Positions 42,995-56,400 are shown, numbered from the stretch's first letter. The stretch: 64,000 nt of DNA from Pseudocercospora fijiensis CIRAD86 (GCF_000340215.1 NW_006921541.1:553876-617875); one strand, 5' to 3'. Notes: generated from the sequence alone by a model not told the origin. Numbers and translations are program-made.

Positions 42995-45900
42995 AGCTCT
43001 TAGCCTTCTTCTTGTTCTTTACGCTAGTCTAATATTCGTCTAATAACTTAGTTATATCTTTAAAGGAACCTTTAGCTTCCTACGAGTCCTATTTAGGTAA
43101 ATAGCCTTACTATCTTAATAGGTACTCCTTCTTACCGTTCCTAGTCCGGTGCTATAGGATACGTTCTATAGACTATAGCTCTTCGCTATTAGCTAGTATG
43201 TCCTCGGATTTAGCAGGTGCTTTATCCCCTTTACGTAGGTAGTACGGCTTAAGGAGGGATACGTAGAAGGTGTTATAGATAGTGTAATAAGGTAGAAGCT
43301 ATAACTAATAGGCCTAGGTGCCCCTAGGTTCTCGGATACGGAAAGGGCTAATATACCCTAGTGCGAGTTTAGGCCTTGTTTTGCTATTAGGCGAGGGGTG
43401 TTTGCGGATACGGAGGTTCTTCGTGCTAAGCATAACTAGGTCGCCTTGCTTGAAGGTTATTAGAAGGTAGTATTTGTTATAGTAGGCCTTCTAATAGGCC
43501 TAGGCCTTTGCTAGTTTATTAGCTATCTTAGCGTAAATTTCTCGCATCTTTTAAACCCTCTTAATAGCCGCTAGTATCTTAGGTTAACCCGCTTCCCTTT
43601 CCTTGCGCTCGGCCTCGAGCGATAGGGGGTCTTATAGTATAGTAGCGTTCTAGCCTATTATAGCGAAATAAGGTAACACCTTAGTAGATAAGTAGACACT
43701 ATTGTTATATACGAATTCGGCGGGTTATAGGAGATTGACCTAGTTATTAGGGTTCTCATTAATATAGCTGCGTAGGTACTGCTACAGCGTAGCATTCTGC
43801 CTTTCGGTCTAACTATCTGTTTATAGATAGAATGCTATAGACAGGCGATGCTTAAGTCTTAGCTGTAGGCAAATCTCACTCTAATAATAAGATATGAATG
43901 TCGAGCCTCGGTTAGAGACTATCCCTTTAGGGGTCCCCTAATAGGTATAGAAGATGTTGTTCTATAGCGCTTCTGCTATATTAATAGTAGTCTAATCTTT
44001 CCGCGCCGGGATATATCGAGCGCCCTTAGTAAACCGGTCTATAACGACTAGGATAGCGTTAAAGATGTCTTTACTTCCTCTTCGCTTAGTAGAGGGGAGA
44101 CCTATAATAAAATCTATTGTAAGCTCTACAAATAGCTTATAGGGAATTAGCAATAAGGACAACTCGCTAAAAGGCTAATACTTTAGTGCCTTAATACGTT
44201 AGTATACGGCACACGTATTAACGTATTCCTTTATATCCCGCTTACTATTTAGCTAGTAGTATATACGCGATAGTAGCTCGTACGACCTCTCTATACTATA
44301 GTAACCGGCAAGCTTACTATTATAGTGTCGCTTAAGAAGTTCTTATCGGATCGAATGTTTAGCGGGGATATAGTATCTGCCCTTAAACTTTAAATGACCT
44401 TTGTTATCGACCGACTAGTTACTCTTACTAGATCGAGTCGTTCGCCTACTTACAAGCTTGTCGATACGTTTAGCAGCAAAGGCGTCCCTCTACTAAGTAC
44501 GTAATAGCTTATCTATAAACGATTAACTATCCCTATTTGCAAGGTTATTTAATAGTACCCTCGCTATTAAACGAGGTACGCATTGTATGCATCTAATAGC
44601 ACTAGCAGCCGGATTAACTATAGCAGTGCTATCGCTATTACTATATATTGCGATGTCGACTAGGGAGTTATTATAACTTCTCCTATCTATGTCCTTAGCC
44701 CTTGCCTTAATACGCACTATTAATATAGCAAGAGTATTAATATACTTTAAGCCGTCGCGGAGTCCGGTAAGCCGCTTATCCTACGCTTGCTTATTAACAA
44801 TACGGGCTATAGCAATCTTATACTATAGGGTTGGAAACAAAGAATTAATATATTAGGTCTCGCTATCGTAATTAGGTCGCCTCGATAGGCTATCGGTAGG
44901 GTTACTTACGCCTAGCCGGTATAATATATTAAAATCAAACCCGGCGAGGTAGACGGCCTATCTAGCCTATCGACCTATAACCCTAGTAACCTTAGTAACA
45001 CTATAGAGGTTGTTATAGTCTATATAGACCTATATTATATATTAAGCCCTATCGAGGTAGTGCCTCTAATGCTTAAAGGCCTCGATAATAGCTAGGAGCT
45101 CTTACTCGTAGGTCTCGTAGCGACGTTTAGTATTAATTATCTTCCTCGAGAAGAAGGCAATCGGGTGCTAGTAGGTATTATTAGCCTACTATAACATAAT
45201 AGCTGATATAGCGAACTGTGAAGCGTTAGTCTCAATTCGGATCTGTTTACTTAGTACGAAATAGTGCAATAAGGGGACTTTAGTAAATCGCTTCTTTAGA
45301 CCGTTAAAAGCGGCTTGTGTCTTATCGGTCTATTTGAATTCTCTAGACGGGTTGGCCTTAGTTTTAGTAAGCTTAGTCAGTAGCATTACATGCCTCGAAT
45401 AGCCTTTAATAAATCGGCGATAGAAGTTAGCAAAACCGAGGAACGACTATAGTTCCTTAATTAACGTAGGAACAGGCTATTTAGTAATAGTCTTAATCCG
45501 ATTAGGATTAGCCTTAATACCCTTAGTTAATACGAGGAAGCCGAGGAATAACACCTCTTTAGTAGCAAAGGTGCATTTAGAAGGCTTGTAATACAATCTA
45601 TAGGCTCGTAGGCGGTTGAGGACCTTACGTACTACGGCCTAGTGTTCTACAATATTAGGTAAATATATATAAACTAGGATGTTATCTAGGTAAACTATAT
45701 AGAGATAGTCTAATAGGCCCGAAAGGGCCCGATTAATATAGAACTAGAATATAGTAGGGGCATTAGCTAGCCTAAATAGTATAACTAAGTACTTAAAATA
45801 GCTATAACGAGTACGAAAGGCTGTTTTCTATTTATCGCCCTTACGGATGCGGATGCGATAGTATGCATCCTTAATATCTAATATAGTATAGTAGTAAGCG

Positions 45901-46870
45901 CTAGAAAGGCGATCGAGGGTCTCGTTAATAAGCGGAAGTAGATAGCGGTCTTTAATAGTAATAGCATTAAGCCTACGATAGTCGATATATAGGCGTAGGC
46001 TACTATCCTTCTTTAGTACGAATAGGATAGGTGCACTAGCAGGGCTGTTACTATACCGAATGCGACCGTTAGCTAGGTTTTCCTCTAGGTACTTACGTAA
46101 TATAGCGAGCTCTTGTTTGCTAAGGTTGTAGAGGGGACTAAAAGGAACCTCTTTGCCTTCTATAATGTCAATCTTATAGTCTGTCTCTTTAAACATAGGC
46201 AATGTCGATGCTAAGTAGTGTTTAAACACATTAATATAGGTCTCTCGAATAGGCTCTAGTATACGCTCGAGCTAATTAGGGTCTATGCTATTAGGGGGCA
46301 TAGGCTTATTATCGTCGCCTAATAGGTCGACTATTAGGTCGGCTAAGGCAGAGGCTAGTGTTAGGTTGCTAATAAATAGGACCCTAATATTATTAGGACA
46401 CTCGCTAATATTGATATATTTAATATCCTCTCTCCTAGCGATTCTAAATCGCTATTATTAACTGCCTAAGTCTACAACTACAGTATAGTGCTTAAGAATA
46501 GGGTTGCTAATAACAATAGTAGCTCCCCTATATAGGTTGTCTATATCTACTACGTAGGCAGTAAAGTCTAGTAGGCGTTTATTTCCGAGGTCGCCCTTTA
46601 GGGCTATAGGAACATAGTAGGCCCTATAGGTTAAGTGCCGAGCGTTATTAAACTAAGCAAGGGTTAGTAGGTTAGTCCTAGGCAGTTATCGAAGGTCTAA
46701 TTGCTTAGCTAGGCGATAGCTAATAAGGGTACTAACTGAATTTCCTAGATCTAGTATAACCTTAGTTTAATAGGTAGTGCCCTTCGTGTCCTATATAAGG
46801 TAGGAGCGTGTTATAGCTAGTACAATGTCGATAGTCTTACGCCGTACAAGGCTAATAGTTAGTACGGCGC
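42995..46870 (-). pseudogene. pol of gypsy element 2, dead
   Basis: Minus-strand frame with the same domain order as element 1. The reverse transcriptase starts near 46193 and has 130 uninterrupted codons to 45828. RNase H lies near 45230-44840, integrase near 44390-43560 and the chromodomain-like end near 43170-43000. Stops are of the TAG/TAA type. Confidence 0.82.
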
Positions 46871-46879
46871 TTACTCTTT

Positions 46880-48275
46880 TTTCGAAGGTTAGCCTATAGG
46901 GGTAGCGTTAGCTACTAAAAGGTGCTTTCGGTACTTAGCGGCAGCACGGTCGATTCGGGCCTAGTCCTTAGGTTTGTCGCATTAGCCTAGTAGATAGCTA
47001 GTGCTATTATAATTAAAGCACTTTAGTCCGGTTAGGGGATTGCTATAGCTATTGCCGCTATTGTTAGCCGAGCGATTAGTACTATAGGGATACGAGCCCC
47101 TTCTACGGCCCCTATTACGGCCTCCTCTATATAGCCGTCGGCTACGGCTTCTCCTAGGGTCGTTGTTACTATTATTGTTAGCATTGTTGTTCTAGTAGGA
47201 ACCTTGGTTTCCTCCGCCGCGGCTACTACGGTTGCTACGGTTAGCACTAGTTAGTCGGATCCTCGATTCTAGCCGTTACTAAAGCTAGATAGCTCGTTCG
47301 GCTGTTTCTACTTCGACTATGAATTAAATACGTGTTAGGTTAGCCTGTTCGAATACACGGCGGCGGTCTAATTCGAGGACTAGTTCCTATCGCAATTTAG
47401 GGCGTATTTCGGAAATCTAGATAGAGTCGGTCTTAGCTAGCAAATCGTCCTTAAGGGTCTTTAAATAGGCCTTAAATAAGCGAGCCGATTAATTAGTCTT
47501 TTGTTTAGCTCGAAGGTATTAGTCCTAAGCGTGTTATTGCCTTAGTATAGAGTTTCTAAGGGTGTCTAGTATAATAGTCTTATAGTCTTGCTACTAAACA
47601 GCGGTCTAGTTAGTAAGGGAGTCGAAATAGTTATCCTAGGTACGCTTTAGGTCTCTATTAATGTATTATATAGTATAGACGACTAACGAGTAGTCGTCTA
47701 GAAGGGCCCTTAGCGCGTTTCGCTAATTAAGCTCGCAGTTACGGATGTAGTCGTTATATTGTTTCCGACTAGAGCTATTAAATACGGTATAGTCCTTAAG
47801 TTTAGCATCCTTCTTTTAGACTAAAACAGATAGAGAGGAAGGCCCTGCTGTTAGTTTAGTATTAGTTGCTAGGGCTTCTTATAGGCGACGAATTTCGAGG
47901 AGATTATCCTTTAGCTATTGTTCTTAGCGCAAGGTAGTAAGCCTGTTTTAAGTAGCTCCTTAAAGTCTCGCTACTAGTTAGGGACTAAAGGCTAGTTAGC
48001 TATATCGACGGTTAATAATATTGTTAAGAATGTCGTCGATAGACAATTCTAGGTCGTCACCTAGAACTACAGGTTCTTTAGTAGGCTCTCCGGTAGGCTC
48101 TTCAGTAGGAGGCACTTTAGTAGGTGCTTTAGTAGGCACTTTAGTAGGTGCTATGCTACTAGTGTTGTTATTGCTAGCGCTGCTAGCGGCGCCGCGATTG
48201 TTGTTTTATAATAAACCGGCTATTATAAGGGGCGGCACTAATAATATATTATTAGCCCCTAAGATACGGATATAG
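46880..48275 (-). pseudogene. gag of gypsy element 2, dead
   Basis: Minus strand. The N-terminal 12-bp repeat region lies at about 48075-48155. A zinc-knuckle relic lies near 47020-46975 and an Arg/Gly/Asn-rich stretch at 47250-47040 (aacaatagc- and cgtagtagcc-type repeats on the sense strand). Interrupted by TAG/TAA. Confidence 0.72.
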
Positions 48276-48484
48276 CGGAATTAGTAGATATCGGCCTAGT
48301 ATAATTGACTTAGTATAATAGGCCGTATAGAAGGCCTTGCTTAATAATTGGTACGGTTGTTTCGATAGAATAGTACGTATAGGTCCCGTTCTTCGGGCGT
48401 AATATAGTCAAATCGATAGTTTTCGTAGCTATACCGCTAAAAGCTTGAAATAAGGACTATCTAGCTACTGCCCTTAAAGGGTAG

Positions 48485-48495
48485 ATCGAATACTA
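48485..48495 (-). promoter_or_regulatory. Self-priming-type primer-binding site, element 2
   Basis: Plus strand atcgaatacta directly flanks the 5' LTR. It is complementary over all 11 nt to LTR-internal tagtattcgat at 48545-48555. Confidence 0.72.
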
Positions 48496-48692
48496 TGTAA
48501 GAAGGGTTATGTTAGCAGGTAGATAGGGTAGTAGTAAATCAGTTTAGTATTCGATAGAGATCTAGGAGGAGAGGGAGGAAGGTAGGAGAGTTAGCCTAAC
48601 GCTAAGCGCTAAGCCCTACCTAAGGCATTAAGACCCTAGCTTTACTCGGCCTAGTTACATACCAATTACGTATAGCCTCTTTAGCCCTAACA
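48496..48692 (-). repeat. 5' LTR of gypsy element 2
   Basis: 197 bp, plus-strand tgtaag...ccctaaca, the least mutated LTR end in the window. Confidence 0.92.
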
Positions 48693-48697
48693 ATAAT

Positions 48698-50660
48698 ACG
48701 CTCTACAAACCCTACTACTTCCCTCTATAGTACCTAAGAAGCGTACGCTAAAGAGCGCCGAGGATGCTTATTTGCTAGCAAAATAGCTAGAAGCGGAGGT
48801 TGCCGCTACTTTAGTTAGTAGCTAGTCTACGAGCAAAAGGAGGACTTTACGGGCAGGTTTAATAGCGAGTACCTCGAAGAAGGCAAAGAAGGTCCAATTT
48901 AAGGCAACTAAGGTTGCTAAGACCTAGCAAAGTAATATCGGTTTACTAATAAGTAATACTTTGCTACTAGGTAGATAGGAAAGTAGATAGGAAGGTAGAT
49001 AGGAAAGTAGATAGGAAGGTAGATAGGAAAGTAGATAGGAAGGTAGACAAGAAGGTAGATAAGAAGGTAGATAGGAAGGTAGATAGGAAGGTAGATAAGA
49101 AGGTAGACAAGAAGGTAGACAAGAAGGTAGATAAGAAGGTAGACAAGAAGGTAGACAAGAAGGAGAGGAACTATATACTAAAGAGGTTACTATTATATAG
49201 GTTACGAAGAGGGTTAGGAAGCCCCTAAAGAAGGCTATTATTAAAGAAGCTATACCGAAGCCGACTAAGAAGAAGAAGCCTTCTTCTTCTTCTTTAAAGC
49301 CTTCTAAGACTGCTTCTTCTACTACTATAGAAGCTACCCCTTTAGTAAACAAGAAGCCTTTACTAGAGCCGGACGCTATCAATCTCGAGCTATAGCTCTA
49401 CTTTAACCGTAAAGACCTTAGTAAGGACTATAGCATTATAAGCTATAGCGCTGCTAGTATTCGACGATTGATTGACGCTACTAAGACTACTATAATAGCT
49501 TATACTATAGTAAAGGGCTTTAACTATTGCCTAGTCCGCCGCTATTGTAAGATATAGGCCTTATTACTAAAGAATAGTAAGCTACAATCTAAGGACTTCC
49601 TTATAACCGGAGGCTAGCAAGAATAGATAGGTAAAGGTAATAGTACTATCAAATACTTCCGCTAGAATCTAGATAAAGCCTCTTAGTATTTAGGTCCTTC
49701 TTACTAAATACTAGAGCTATAGAGCCGATACACTACTTTCTAAGCTAGGTCCGAAGATTAGCGATAAACTAGTAGTGCAGCAATAGCTATCTTTACCGAC
49801 TAAAGCCTCTTCTAATACTCCTAACCTGCCTTCTAGTCTACTACCTCGAATAGCTGAAACAAGCAAGAAGAAGGATACTAATAAGCTTACCCTATAAGAG
49901 ACCGACAACCGCTTGCTTTAGTACGAGGCTATTCGCAAGGCCTATACTTATATAGACCTATAGTGCACCCTTAGACGATAGGCTAACGTTGTAGGCTGTT
50001 ACGAGCTAATAGGTTAATACTATAAGCTTATAGCACCAATTCTTAGCTTCTAGAGGGATTAAATAGCAATTAATAAGAAGTGCTTAGTAGAGGCACTAAA
50101 TAAGAAGGTTATCGAGGAGATAATGCGGTACTATAAGGTGAAGCACCCCGAGAACGAGTAAGGCAAGGCTAGTAAGGGCAAGAATTAATAGCAGCTAGAG
50201 CCGTTAGTCTAATAGCAATACTACTATTATTATAGACCGCCTTAACCGCAACCGCCTATTAATCTATAGCCTTATTAGCCGCCGCCGCCGCTATACTATT
50301 ATTAGCCGCTATAATAAGGCGCTCCGCGGTTAAGTCTACCTATTATAGACGACGAGACCGAGATAGCCGTACTTATTGTCTACTATCGCTAGCTTCGTAC
50401 TCGCTTTCTAGCTATAGCCGTCTCTATAAGAGACGCTTAAAGATAGATAGTTAAGGAAGATTGGTACCTACAAATAGTTAATAACCTAGCGAAGTTTAAG
50501 GAGTCAAAGGCTAACGACGTGTCTACTAATAGTGCTAGGTTTAGGCTCGAGTCTAAGGTAAATAGGTTCTTAAAGGAATATAGGGCGAGTCGTATTCTAG
50601 CTAATATATCGAGTCTACCGGAGGGTATAGTCGAAGAAGGGGAAGCTATAGCAAGCTAAG
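48698..50660 (+). pseudogene. Extra ORF of the Tc1-type transposon: charged repeat protein, RIP-degraded
   Basis: A plus frame reads through TAG/TAA codons as a Lys/Glu/Gln-rich protein. It begins with a basic region (TSKKAKKVQFKATKVAKT), followed by the 12-bp array reading Gly/Ser-Arg-(stop)-Glu. Then comes EAIPKPTKKKKPSSSSLKPS near 49250-49300 and a more folded-looking part (DLSKDYSIISYSAASIRRLI, then GFNYCLVRRYCKI) near 49430-49560. Later frames change, probably introns or indels; a Pro/Tyr/Gln-rich stretch lies near 50220-50320. No family recognised. It may be cargo or a second transposon protein. Confidence 0.45.
48971..49164 (+). repeat. 12-bp tandem array inside the extra ORF
   Basis: About 16 copies of gtagataggaag with variants gtagacaagaag and gtagataagaag. 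The length is a multiple of three, so the reading frame is kept. The antisense strand is open as a Ser-Thr-Phe-Leu repeat, which I regard as a shadow. Confidence 0.9.
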
Positions 50661-50744
50661 GAGGATAGCTTTCCGATCGCAATATAGTACTACTACTATA
50701 TAAGATATAGGTACGAAAATAATAGCTAAGTCAGTCTATATATA

Positions 50745-51060
50745 AACCTTGCATTCTGTGTATTCAGTTTTTCTATATTTAGTTTGTGTAGTGCATACTA
50801 TATGCGTTTCGACCGCTAGCTTCTCTGTATCGTACCGCTAAGACCCTACTTCTAGACCCTGAATTCTATTACTTTTTCGCATTCATGTCTACACTACATT
50901 ACCTAATTATAGTATTTACACAACACACATTTCCTATTGTATTCTATATGTATTAAAGTATTTATCAAAAAATTTGCGTACCGATACGAGCTCTGTATAT
51001 TGTATTCTTTACGCTCGAAATATATAGACTAGACTTTTCCCCGCTTACTATAGAAAGCGG
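50745..51060. other. RIP-poor patch inside the transposon
   Basis: Has normal CpA and TpG frequency (for example gcattctgtgtattcag and cacaacacacatttcc) between heavily mutated flanks. It separates the extra ORF from the transposase 3' end and contains no ORF of note. Confidence 0.55.
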
Positions 51061-51189
51061 AGTCTTAGTACCCTTTACGAAATGCAACCTACTACCTTCT
51101 AATCGACACCACTTAATTAGTACTATATAGATTAACACGCTTTCTTAATAAGGTTATAGCGCCGACCGAGGCCTTTCGAATCTATATCT

Positions 51190-51566
51190 AAACGCCTAAA
51201 TCTAACGGTTAGTTCCTATTCTATCGACTATCTTGCTAGGAAGCTATACCGGCGTAGCGGAACAACTTCCTATAGTCTATACCTTTACCCTAACTATCGA
51301 TTACTAGCTATAGATAACGCTCGAATTAAGACTGCTATTCGTCTGTCCGGCTATATTTAGGCATTATATCCTAATGCCTCTTAATCTATCCTTTAAAGAG
51401 TCTAAATAAAAGCTCTATTAGGTTAAGATATAGTAAATATAGCGGTAAGAAGTTAGTAAGAACGCTATATAAGCGATAGAGATTGCGGACTCGTTCTCAT
51501 TAATAGGTCGTATAGTTATCTATTATAATAATAGACCGTAGACCTAGATATAGATTATAAAGCGGT
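51190..51566 (-). pseudogene. Tc1/mariner transposase, C-terminal part, dead
   Basis: The minus-strand frame shows IIIIDNYTTY near 51520 (second catalytic Asp, family MDNASFH-type block), then a LPLYLLYLNLIELLFRLFK block near 51440 that corresponds to the family's PPYSPDLNPIE-type signature with Pro/Asp/Glu positions altered. It adjoins the AGCAC target site of gypsy element 3 and continues the part at 58753-59470. Confidence 0.75.
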
Positions 51567-51571
51567 AGCAC

Positions 51572-51768
51572 TGTTAGGACTAAAGAGGTTACACGTAATT
51601 GGTATATAACCGGGCTCGAGTAAAGCTAGGGTCTTAATGCCTTAGGCAGGGCTTAGCGCTTAGTAATAGGCTAACTTGCCTACCTTCCTCCCTCTCTTCC
51701 TAGCTCCTTATCGAATACTACCTGTACCTACTACTACCCTATCTACCTACTAATATACCCTTCTTATA
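51572..51768 (+). repeat. 5' LTR of gypsy element 3
   Basis: 197 bp, begins tgttaggac (TG kept). Contains atcgaatacta at 51710-51720. Confidence 0.92.
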
Positions 51769-51779
51769 TAGTATTCGAT
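51769..51779 (+). promoter_or_regulatory. Self-priming-type primer-binding site, element 3
   Basis: tagtattcgat directly after the 5' LTR, complementary over all 11 nt to 51710-51720. Confidence 0.72.
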
Positions 51780-52009
51780 CTACCCTTTAAGGGCAGTAGC
51801 TAGACAGTTCTTATTTCAAGCTTTTAGCGGTATAGCTACGAATAAGACTAATCTAACCACATTACGCCCGAAGAACGGGACCTATACGCACTATTCTATC
51901 GAAACAACCGTACCAATCATCAAGCAAGGCCTTCTGTACGGCCTATTATACTAAGTTAATCGTACTAGACTAATATCTACTAATTCCGCTATATCCGTAT
52001 CTTAGGGGC

Positions 52010-53415
52010 TAACAATACATTATTAGTATTACCCCCTATTATAATAGCCGGCTTATTACAAAACAACAACCGTGCTGCCGCTAGTAGCGCTAGCAACGAC
52101 AACGCTAGTAGCATAGTGCCTACTAAAGTGCCTGCTAAAGTGCCTGCTAAAGCGCCTACTAAAGTGCCTCCTACTAAGGTGCCTACTAAAGAGCCTACTA
52201 GAGGGCCTGCTAAAGAACCTATAATCGAAGAGGATAACCTATCGTTGCCCGTTAACGACATTCTTAACAACATTGTTAATCGACGATATAGCTAGCTAGC
52301 CTTTAGTCCCTAACTAGTAGCGAGACTTTAAGAAGCTACCTAAAACAGGCTTACTGCCTTGCGTTAAGAATAACAGCTAAAGGATAATCTTCTCGAGATT
52401 CGCCGCCTCTAGGAATCTCTAACAACTACTGCTAAGCTAATAGTAGGACCTTCTTTACTACCTATCTAAAAGAAGGATGCTAAACTTAAGGACTGCACTA
52501 TATTTAATAGCTCTAGTCGGAAGTAGTATAACGACTATATTCGTAACTATAAACTTAACTAGCGCAACGTACTAAGAGCGCTACTAGACGACTATTCCTT
52601 AGTCGTATACGCTATACAGTACATTAATAGCGACCTAAAGCGTATATAGGATAACTATTTTAACTCCCTTAACGATTAGACCGCTGTTTAGCAGTAGACC
52701 TACAAAACCATTATACTAGATACCCTCAGAAACCTCATGCTAAGGCAACAATATACTTAGGACCCACATCTTCGAGCCAAATAGAAGACTAATTGATCGG
52801 CTCGCTTATTCGAGGCCTATTTAAAGACCCTCGAGGATAACCTTCCGCCCAAGACCAATTCTATATAGATCTCCGAGATACGCCTAAAACTTAGGTAGGA
52901 GCTTATCCTCGAATTAGACCGTCGCCGCGTGTTCGAACAAGCTAATCTAATACGCATTTAATTCATAGTCGAAGTAGAAATAGCCGAACGGGCTGTTTAG
53001 CTCTAATAGCGACTAGAATTAAGAATCCGACTAGCTAGTACTAACCGTAGCAACCGTAGTAGCCGCGGAGGAAACTAAGGTTCCTACTAGGACAACAATA
53101 CTAACAATAGGAACAGTAACGATCGCAGAAGAGGCCGTAGCCGGCGGCTATATAGAGGAGGCCGCGATAGGGGCCGTAGAAGGGGCTCGTATCCCTATAA
53201 TACTAACCGCTCGGCTAATAATAGCAACAATAGCTACGGCAGTCTACTAACCGGATTGAAGTGCTTTAATTGTAATAGCACTAGCTATCTACTAGGCTAA
53301 TGCGACAAACCTAAGGACTAGGCCCGAATTAATCGTGCTTCCGCTAAATACCGAAAGCACCTCTTAGCGGCTAACGCTACCCCTATAGGCTAACCTTCGA
53401 AAAAAGAGTAAGCGC
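52010..53415 (+). pseudogene. gag of gypsy element 3, dead
   Basis: Starts with a longer Pro-Thr/Ala-Lys 12-bp repeat block (52115-52215) than element 1. A capsid-like region follows, then Arg/Gly-rich repeats near 53120-53250 and a zinc-knuckle relic near 53260-53310. TAG/TAA interruptions throughout. Confidence 0.75.
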
Positions 53416-53439
53416 CGTACTAACTGTTAGCCTCGTACG

Positions 53440-56400
53440 GCGTAAGACTATCGACATTGTGCTAGCTATAATACGCTCCTACCTTATATAGGATACGAAG
53501 GGCACTAACTATTAAACTAAGGTTATACTAGATCTAGGAAATTCAGTTAGTGCCCTTATTAGCTATCGCCTAGCTAAGCAATTAGACCTTCGACAACTGC
53601 CGAGGACTAACCTACTAACCCTTGCTTAGTTTAATAACGCTCGGCACTTAACCTATAGGGCCTACTATATTCCTATAGTTCTAAAGGACGACCTCGGAAA
53701 TAAACGCCTACTAGACTTTACTGCCTACGTAGTAGATATAGACAACCTATATAGGGGAGCTACTATTGTTATTAGCAACCCTGTTCTTAAGCACTATGCT
53801 ATAGTTATAGACTTAGGCAGTTAATAATAGCGATTTAGAATCGCTAGGAGAGAGGACATTAAATATATCGATATTAGCGAGTATCCTAATAATATTAGGG
53901 TCCTGTTTATTAGCAACCTAACACCTGCCTTAGCTAATCCGATAGCTAATCTCCTCGGTAGAGATAACAATAAACCTATACCCCCTAATAGCATAGACCC
54001 TAATTAGCTCTCTCGTATACTAGTACCTATTCGAGAAACCTATATTAATGTATTTAAACACTACCTAGTATCGACATTGCCTATATTTAAGGAGACAGAT
54101 TATAAGATTAATATTATAGAGGGCAAAGAGGTTCCTTTTGGCCCCCTCTATAACCTTAGTAAACGAGAGCTTGCTATACTGCGTAAGTACCTAGAGGAAA
54201 ACCTAGCTAATAGTCGAATTCGGTATAGCAATAGCCCTGCTAGTGCACCTATCCTATTCGTACTAAAGAAGGATAGCGGCCTGCGTTTATATATTAATTA
54301 CTATAGACTTAATGCTGTTACTATTAAAGACCGCTATCCACTTCCGCTTATTAATAAGACCCTCGATCGCCTTTCTAGTGCCTACTACTATACTATATTA
54401 GACATTAAGGACGCCTATTACCGCATTTGTATTCGCAAGGGCGATAAATAGAAGACAGCCTTTCGCACTCGTTATAGCTATTTCGAATACTTAGTTATAC
54501 TATTTAGGCTAGCTAATGCCCCTACTACATTCTAGTCCTACATTAATCGGGCCCTATTAGGCCTACTAGACTACCTCTATATAGTTTACCTAGATAACAT
54601 CCTAGTTTATATACACTTACCTAACATTACGGAGTACTAGGCTATAGTCCGTAAGGTGCTCGATCGCCTACAAGCCTATAGCTTATATTGCAAGCCTTCT
54701 AAATGCACCTTTGCTACTAAAGAGGTGTCGTTCCTTAGCTTCCTCGTATTAACTAAGGATGTTAAGGCTAATTCTAATCGGATTAAAACTATTACTAAAT
54801 AGCCTGTTCCTACGTCTATTAAGGAACTTTAATCGTTCCTCGGCTTCGCTAATTTCTACCGCCGCTTTATTAAGGGCTATTTACGGTATGTGATGCCCCT
54901 AACTAAGCTTACTAAAACTAAGGCTAACCTAACTAGAGAGTTTAAATAGACTAATAGAGTATAAGCCGCTTTTAACGGCCTAAAGTAACGCTTTACTAAT
55001 GTCCCCTTATTATACTATTTCGTACTAAGCAAGCAGATCCGAATTGAGACTAACGCTTTATAGTTCGCTATATCGGCTATTATATTATAGCAATTAGATA
55101 ATAACTATTACTAGCACCTGATTGCCTTCTTTTTACGAAAGATAATCGATATAGAACGTCGATATAAGACCTACGAGTAAGAGCTTTTAGCAATCGTAGA
55201 AGCCTTTAAGCATTAGCGCTACTATCTCGATAGTGCTTAGTACACAATTTAGGTGTATATAGACTATAACAACCTCCGTAGCATTACTAAGGTTACTAGG
55301 GTTATAGGTCGATAGGCTAGATAGGCCGTCTACCTCGCCGGGTTTGATTTTAATATATTATACTAGCTAGGCGTAAGTAACTCTACCGATAGCCTATCGA
55401 GGCGACCTAATTACGATAGCGAGACCTAATACATTAATTCTTTGTTTCTAACCCTATAGTATAAGATTGCTATAGCCCGTGTTGTTAATAAGCAAGCGTA
55501 GGATAAGCGGACTTCCGGACCCCGCGGCGGCAACAAATACTATAGCGGAGTTGTCGTTCTTCTAGTATACGTTAAAAGAAAGGACGTAGATCGCTCGAGC
55601 TATAATAACTCGATTAAAGACATTACTATCTATAGTAATAGCCTATATAGCGATAGTACTATAGAAGAGGTTATAGTAGTTCCGGCTACTAGTGCTATTA
55701 GATATATATAATACGTACCTCGTTCGATAGCGAGGGTGCTATTAAATAACCTTGCAAATAGGGATAGTTAATCGTTTATAGATAAGCTATTGCGTACTTA
55801 GTAGAGGGACGCCTTTGCTATCGAGCGTATTAATAAGCTTGTAAGTAGACGGGCGACTCGATCTAGTAAGAGTAACAATAATTAGTCGATCGACGACAAA
55901 GGTTACTTAAAGTTTAAGGGTAGATACTATGTCCCCGCTAAACAATCGATTAGACAAGAGCTTTTAAAGAGGCACTATAATAGTAAACTCGCTAGTTACT
56001 ATAGTATAGAGAGGTCGCACGAGTTACTATCGCGTATATACTATTAGCTAAATAGTAAGCGGTATATAAAGGAGTATATACAGACCTATATAGTATGCTA
56101 GCGAGTTAAAGCACTAAAGCACTTACTATTTAGCGAGTTGTCTTTACTTCCTGTTCCTAGGAAGCTATTTGCTAAGCTTATAATAGACTTTATTATAGGC
56201 CTTCCGCCTACTAAGCGTAGGGGTAGCAAGGATGTATATAATGCTATCCTTATTATAGTAGATCGATTTACTAAAGGCGCTCGATATATCCCGGCGCGTA
56301 AGGATTAGACTGCTATTAATATAGTAGAGGCGCTATAGACCGACATCTTCTATACCTATTAGGGAACCCCTAAGGGGATCGTGTCCGATCGTAGATCGAT

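Larger units (their letters stand above)
41495..48692 (-). mobile_element. Ty3/gypsy chromovirus, element 2 (7198 bp)
   Basis: Same family as element 1, minus orientation. LTRs of 197 bp at 41495-41691 (3') and 48496-48692 (5'), target duplication ATAAT (41490-41494, 48693-48697). LTRs differ at 8 positions, all CpA/TpG versus TpA. The 5' LTR still has its original end (tgtaag...ccctaaca on the plus strand). Gag, pol and the self-priming site are present. Confidence 0.93.

Noticed and set aside
48967..49158. Open antisense frame of Ser-Thr-Phe-Leu repeats
   Set aside because: It is the complement of the 12-bp array. The sense frame continues into basic protein-like sequence on both sides, the antisense does not.
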